Assembly (NCBI RefSeq): GCF_011326735.1
Contig: NZ_JAANCN010000001.1
Coordinates: forward strand, 62,001-126,000
DNA: 64,000 nt
Source: Phycicoccus endophyticus
Lineage (GTDB): Bacteria; Actinomycetota; Actinomycetes; Actinomycetales; Dermatophilaceae
Direction: 5' to 3'
Shown here piece by piece: positions 63,154-64,000 of the stretch. The notes under the pieces are model-generated. The model had not been told where the DNA came from. It ran no database searches and saw nothing but the letters and a program-made list of their open reading frames with translations. Every line of letters begins with the position of its first letter. The stretch's first letter is position 1. The position numbers and the translations under genes were made by a program.

Positions 63154-63953
63154 GAGCGGGCCTCCGGGCGGTCGAAGGGTCCGCCGACCGGTGCGGGGGG
63201 CCGGGGCCGGTCGGTGTGGTCGTACGTCGAGCCGGGCGCGTGCGCGGCGACGTGGGCCGCGTAGGCGGCCGTGGGTCCGTCGAAGTCGACGTGACCGCTG
63301 TCCATGCACACGATGCGCGTCACGACGTCGCGCAGGGCGGCCAGCTCGTGGGTGACGACGAGCATCGAGGTGCCGCGTGCGGCGAGCCCTCGCAGGGTCT
63401 CGGCGAGGGCGACCTGGCTCGCCCGGTCCACGCCCGCCGTCGGCTCGTCCATGACGAGCAGCTCGGGCTGGCCGGCGAGGGCACGGGCGATGAGGACGCG
63501 CCGCTGCTGGCCGCCGGAGAGCGAGGCGACCTCCTCGCCGGCCCGGTCGGCCAGCCCGACCGCCCGGATCGAGGCCGCGACGATCTCGCGGTCCTCCCGG
63601 CTCGCCGGGCGCCACCACGGCCGGTGCGGGAGACGCCCGACGGCGACGATCTCGGTGACGGTCGCCCGCACCGACGTCGAGAGCGAGTGCCGCTGGGGCA
63701 CGTACCCGATGCGGGTGTGCTCGCGGAAGTGCTCGCGCGGGGTCCCGAGCAGCAGCACCTGGCCCCCCTGGTGCTCGGTGAGCCCGAGCAGCCCCTTGAC
63801 GAGCGTCGACTTCCCCGAGCCGTTGGGCCCGAGCAGGGCGACGACCTCGCCGGGACGGATAGTCAGGTCGACACCGGAGACGACCGAGCGGTCGCCGTAC
63901 CCGAAGGACGCCGACCGCAGGTCGATGAGCGAGGGGGCCGCGCTCAGTGGCAC
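63150..63953 (-). CDS. znuC: Zinc ABC transporter ATP-binding protein ZnuC
   Basis: A 267-residue ATPase. Walker A GPNGSGKS is at 42-49; LSGGQQRRVLIARAL and MDEPTAGVD follow. YVPQRHSLSTSVRATVTE is typical of metal-ion ABC ATPases. It has a Pro-rich tail after residue 240. Start GTG 63953 lies inside the znuA end. It energises ZnuB for Zn2+ or Mn2+ uptake; the Zur partner favours zinc. Confidence 0.92.
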   Translation of the reverse strand: MPLSAAPSLIDLRSASFGYGDRSVVSGVDLTIRPGEVVALLGPNGSGKSTLVKGLLGLTEHQGGQVLLLGTPREHFREHTRIGYVPQRHSLSTSVRATVTEIVAVGRLPHRPWWRPASREDREIVAASIRAVGLADRAGEEVASLSGGQQRRVLIARALAGQPELLVMDEPTAGVDRASQVALAETLRGLAARGTSMLVVTHELAALRDVVTRIVCMDSGHVDFDGPTAAYAAHVAAHAPGSTYDHTDRPRPPAPVGGPFDRPEARS

Positions 63954-64000
63954 TGCTGCCCCTGCTCGAGGGTCGTCAGGTTGCTGCGCATCACCTCAAG
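63944..64000 (-). CDS. znuA: C-terminal fragment of the zinc-binding protein ZnuA
   Basis: Reading from the right edge on the minus strand, 18 residues (LEVMRSNLTTLEQGQQCH) precede a TGA at 63944-63946. The ending resembles the last helix of metal-binding lipoproteins of ABC importers (YxxxMRxNLxxLxxALxC). The gene overlaps the start of znuC by 10 nt and completes a znuA-znuC-znuB-zur operon. Confidence 0.75.
   Translation of the reverse strand, partial: LEVMRSNLTTLEQGQQCH

Overview
The window is high-GC chromosomal core DNA from an actinobacterium. Support comes from GTG/ATG starts, dense 4-nt GTGA/ATGA overlaps between genes, terminators without T-runs, a mycothiol-dependent isomerase-fold protein, ClgR, DUF3046 next to recA, and gene clusters whose order matches actinomycetes in general (rimO-pgsA-cinA-clgR; recA-recX-miaB-miaA-dapF-hflX; holA-rpsT-lepA-hemW-hrcA-dnaJ-rsmE-phoH-ybeY-CNNM-era-recO-uppS-zur). 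A Micrococcales/Intrasporangiaceae-like origin is my impression only. I see no rRNA, tRNA, CRISPR array, prophage or insertion sequence.

Layout. 1-11.3 kb: tail of a channel protein, an M19 dipeptidase, the rimO-pgsA-cinA-clgR operon, the lhr-nei2 DNA-repair operon (minus strand), an aldo/keto reductase and DUF3046. 11.3-16 kb is the most accessory-looking part: a HTH-membrane-Ig-like regulator, a secreted I36-plus-NlpC/P60-like protein and a three-gene ABC-2 exporter. 16-17.8 kb: recA-recX with a LexA box and a RecA-NDp/PafBC-type promoter. 17.9-21.3 kb: a circularly permuted ATP-grasp / alpha-E / transglutaminase operon. 21.4-27.9 kb: miaB, a small Rv0909-type protein, def, miaA, dapF, an RsmC-like methyltransferase and hflX. 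28-33.5 kb: a deoxyribosyltransferase-like protein, a tandem GNAT, fhs and a DinG-type helicase. 33.5-42.1 kb: a P-loop kinase, holA, rpsT, a PemK/MazF-like protein, lepA-MFS, a NUDIX protein, a tyrosine phosphatase and hemW. 42.1-51.3 kb: DUF4870, TfoX-N, DUF3097, CIRCE-controlled hrcA-dnaJ-rsmE, HIT, and phoH-ybeY-CNNM-era. 51.3-58.4 kb: two tandem paralogous LuxR-type regulators, asd, a tandem GNAT, leuL-leuA, a PfkB kinase and an AlkB-like dioxygenase. 58.5-64 kb: a CtlX-like amidinohydrolase, recO-uppS-isomerase, and the zinc operon znuA(partial)-znuC-znuB-zur.

The main cross-cutting theme is DNA-damage control. The recA promoter carries a LexA palindrome and a separate match to the RecA-NDp (PafBC-type) consensus. 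The same NDp-like pattern, including 15 identical bases, lies directly before the ABC exporter. Weaker versions precede lhr-nei2 and recO, and a 12/15 match to the recA LexA box precedes the AlkB-like gene. A second theme is leaderless transcription: at least 16 gene starts have a TANNNT -10 hexamer ending only 6-9 nt before the start codon. The best small regulatory element is a leucine leader peptide with a hairpin that can occlude the leuA ribosome binding site.
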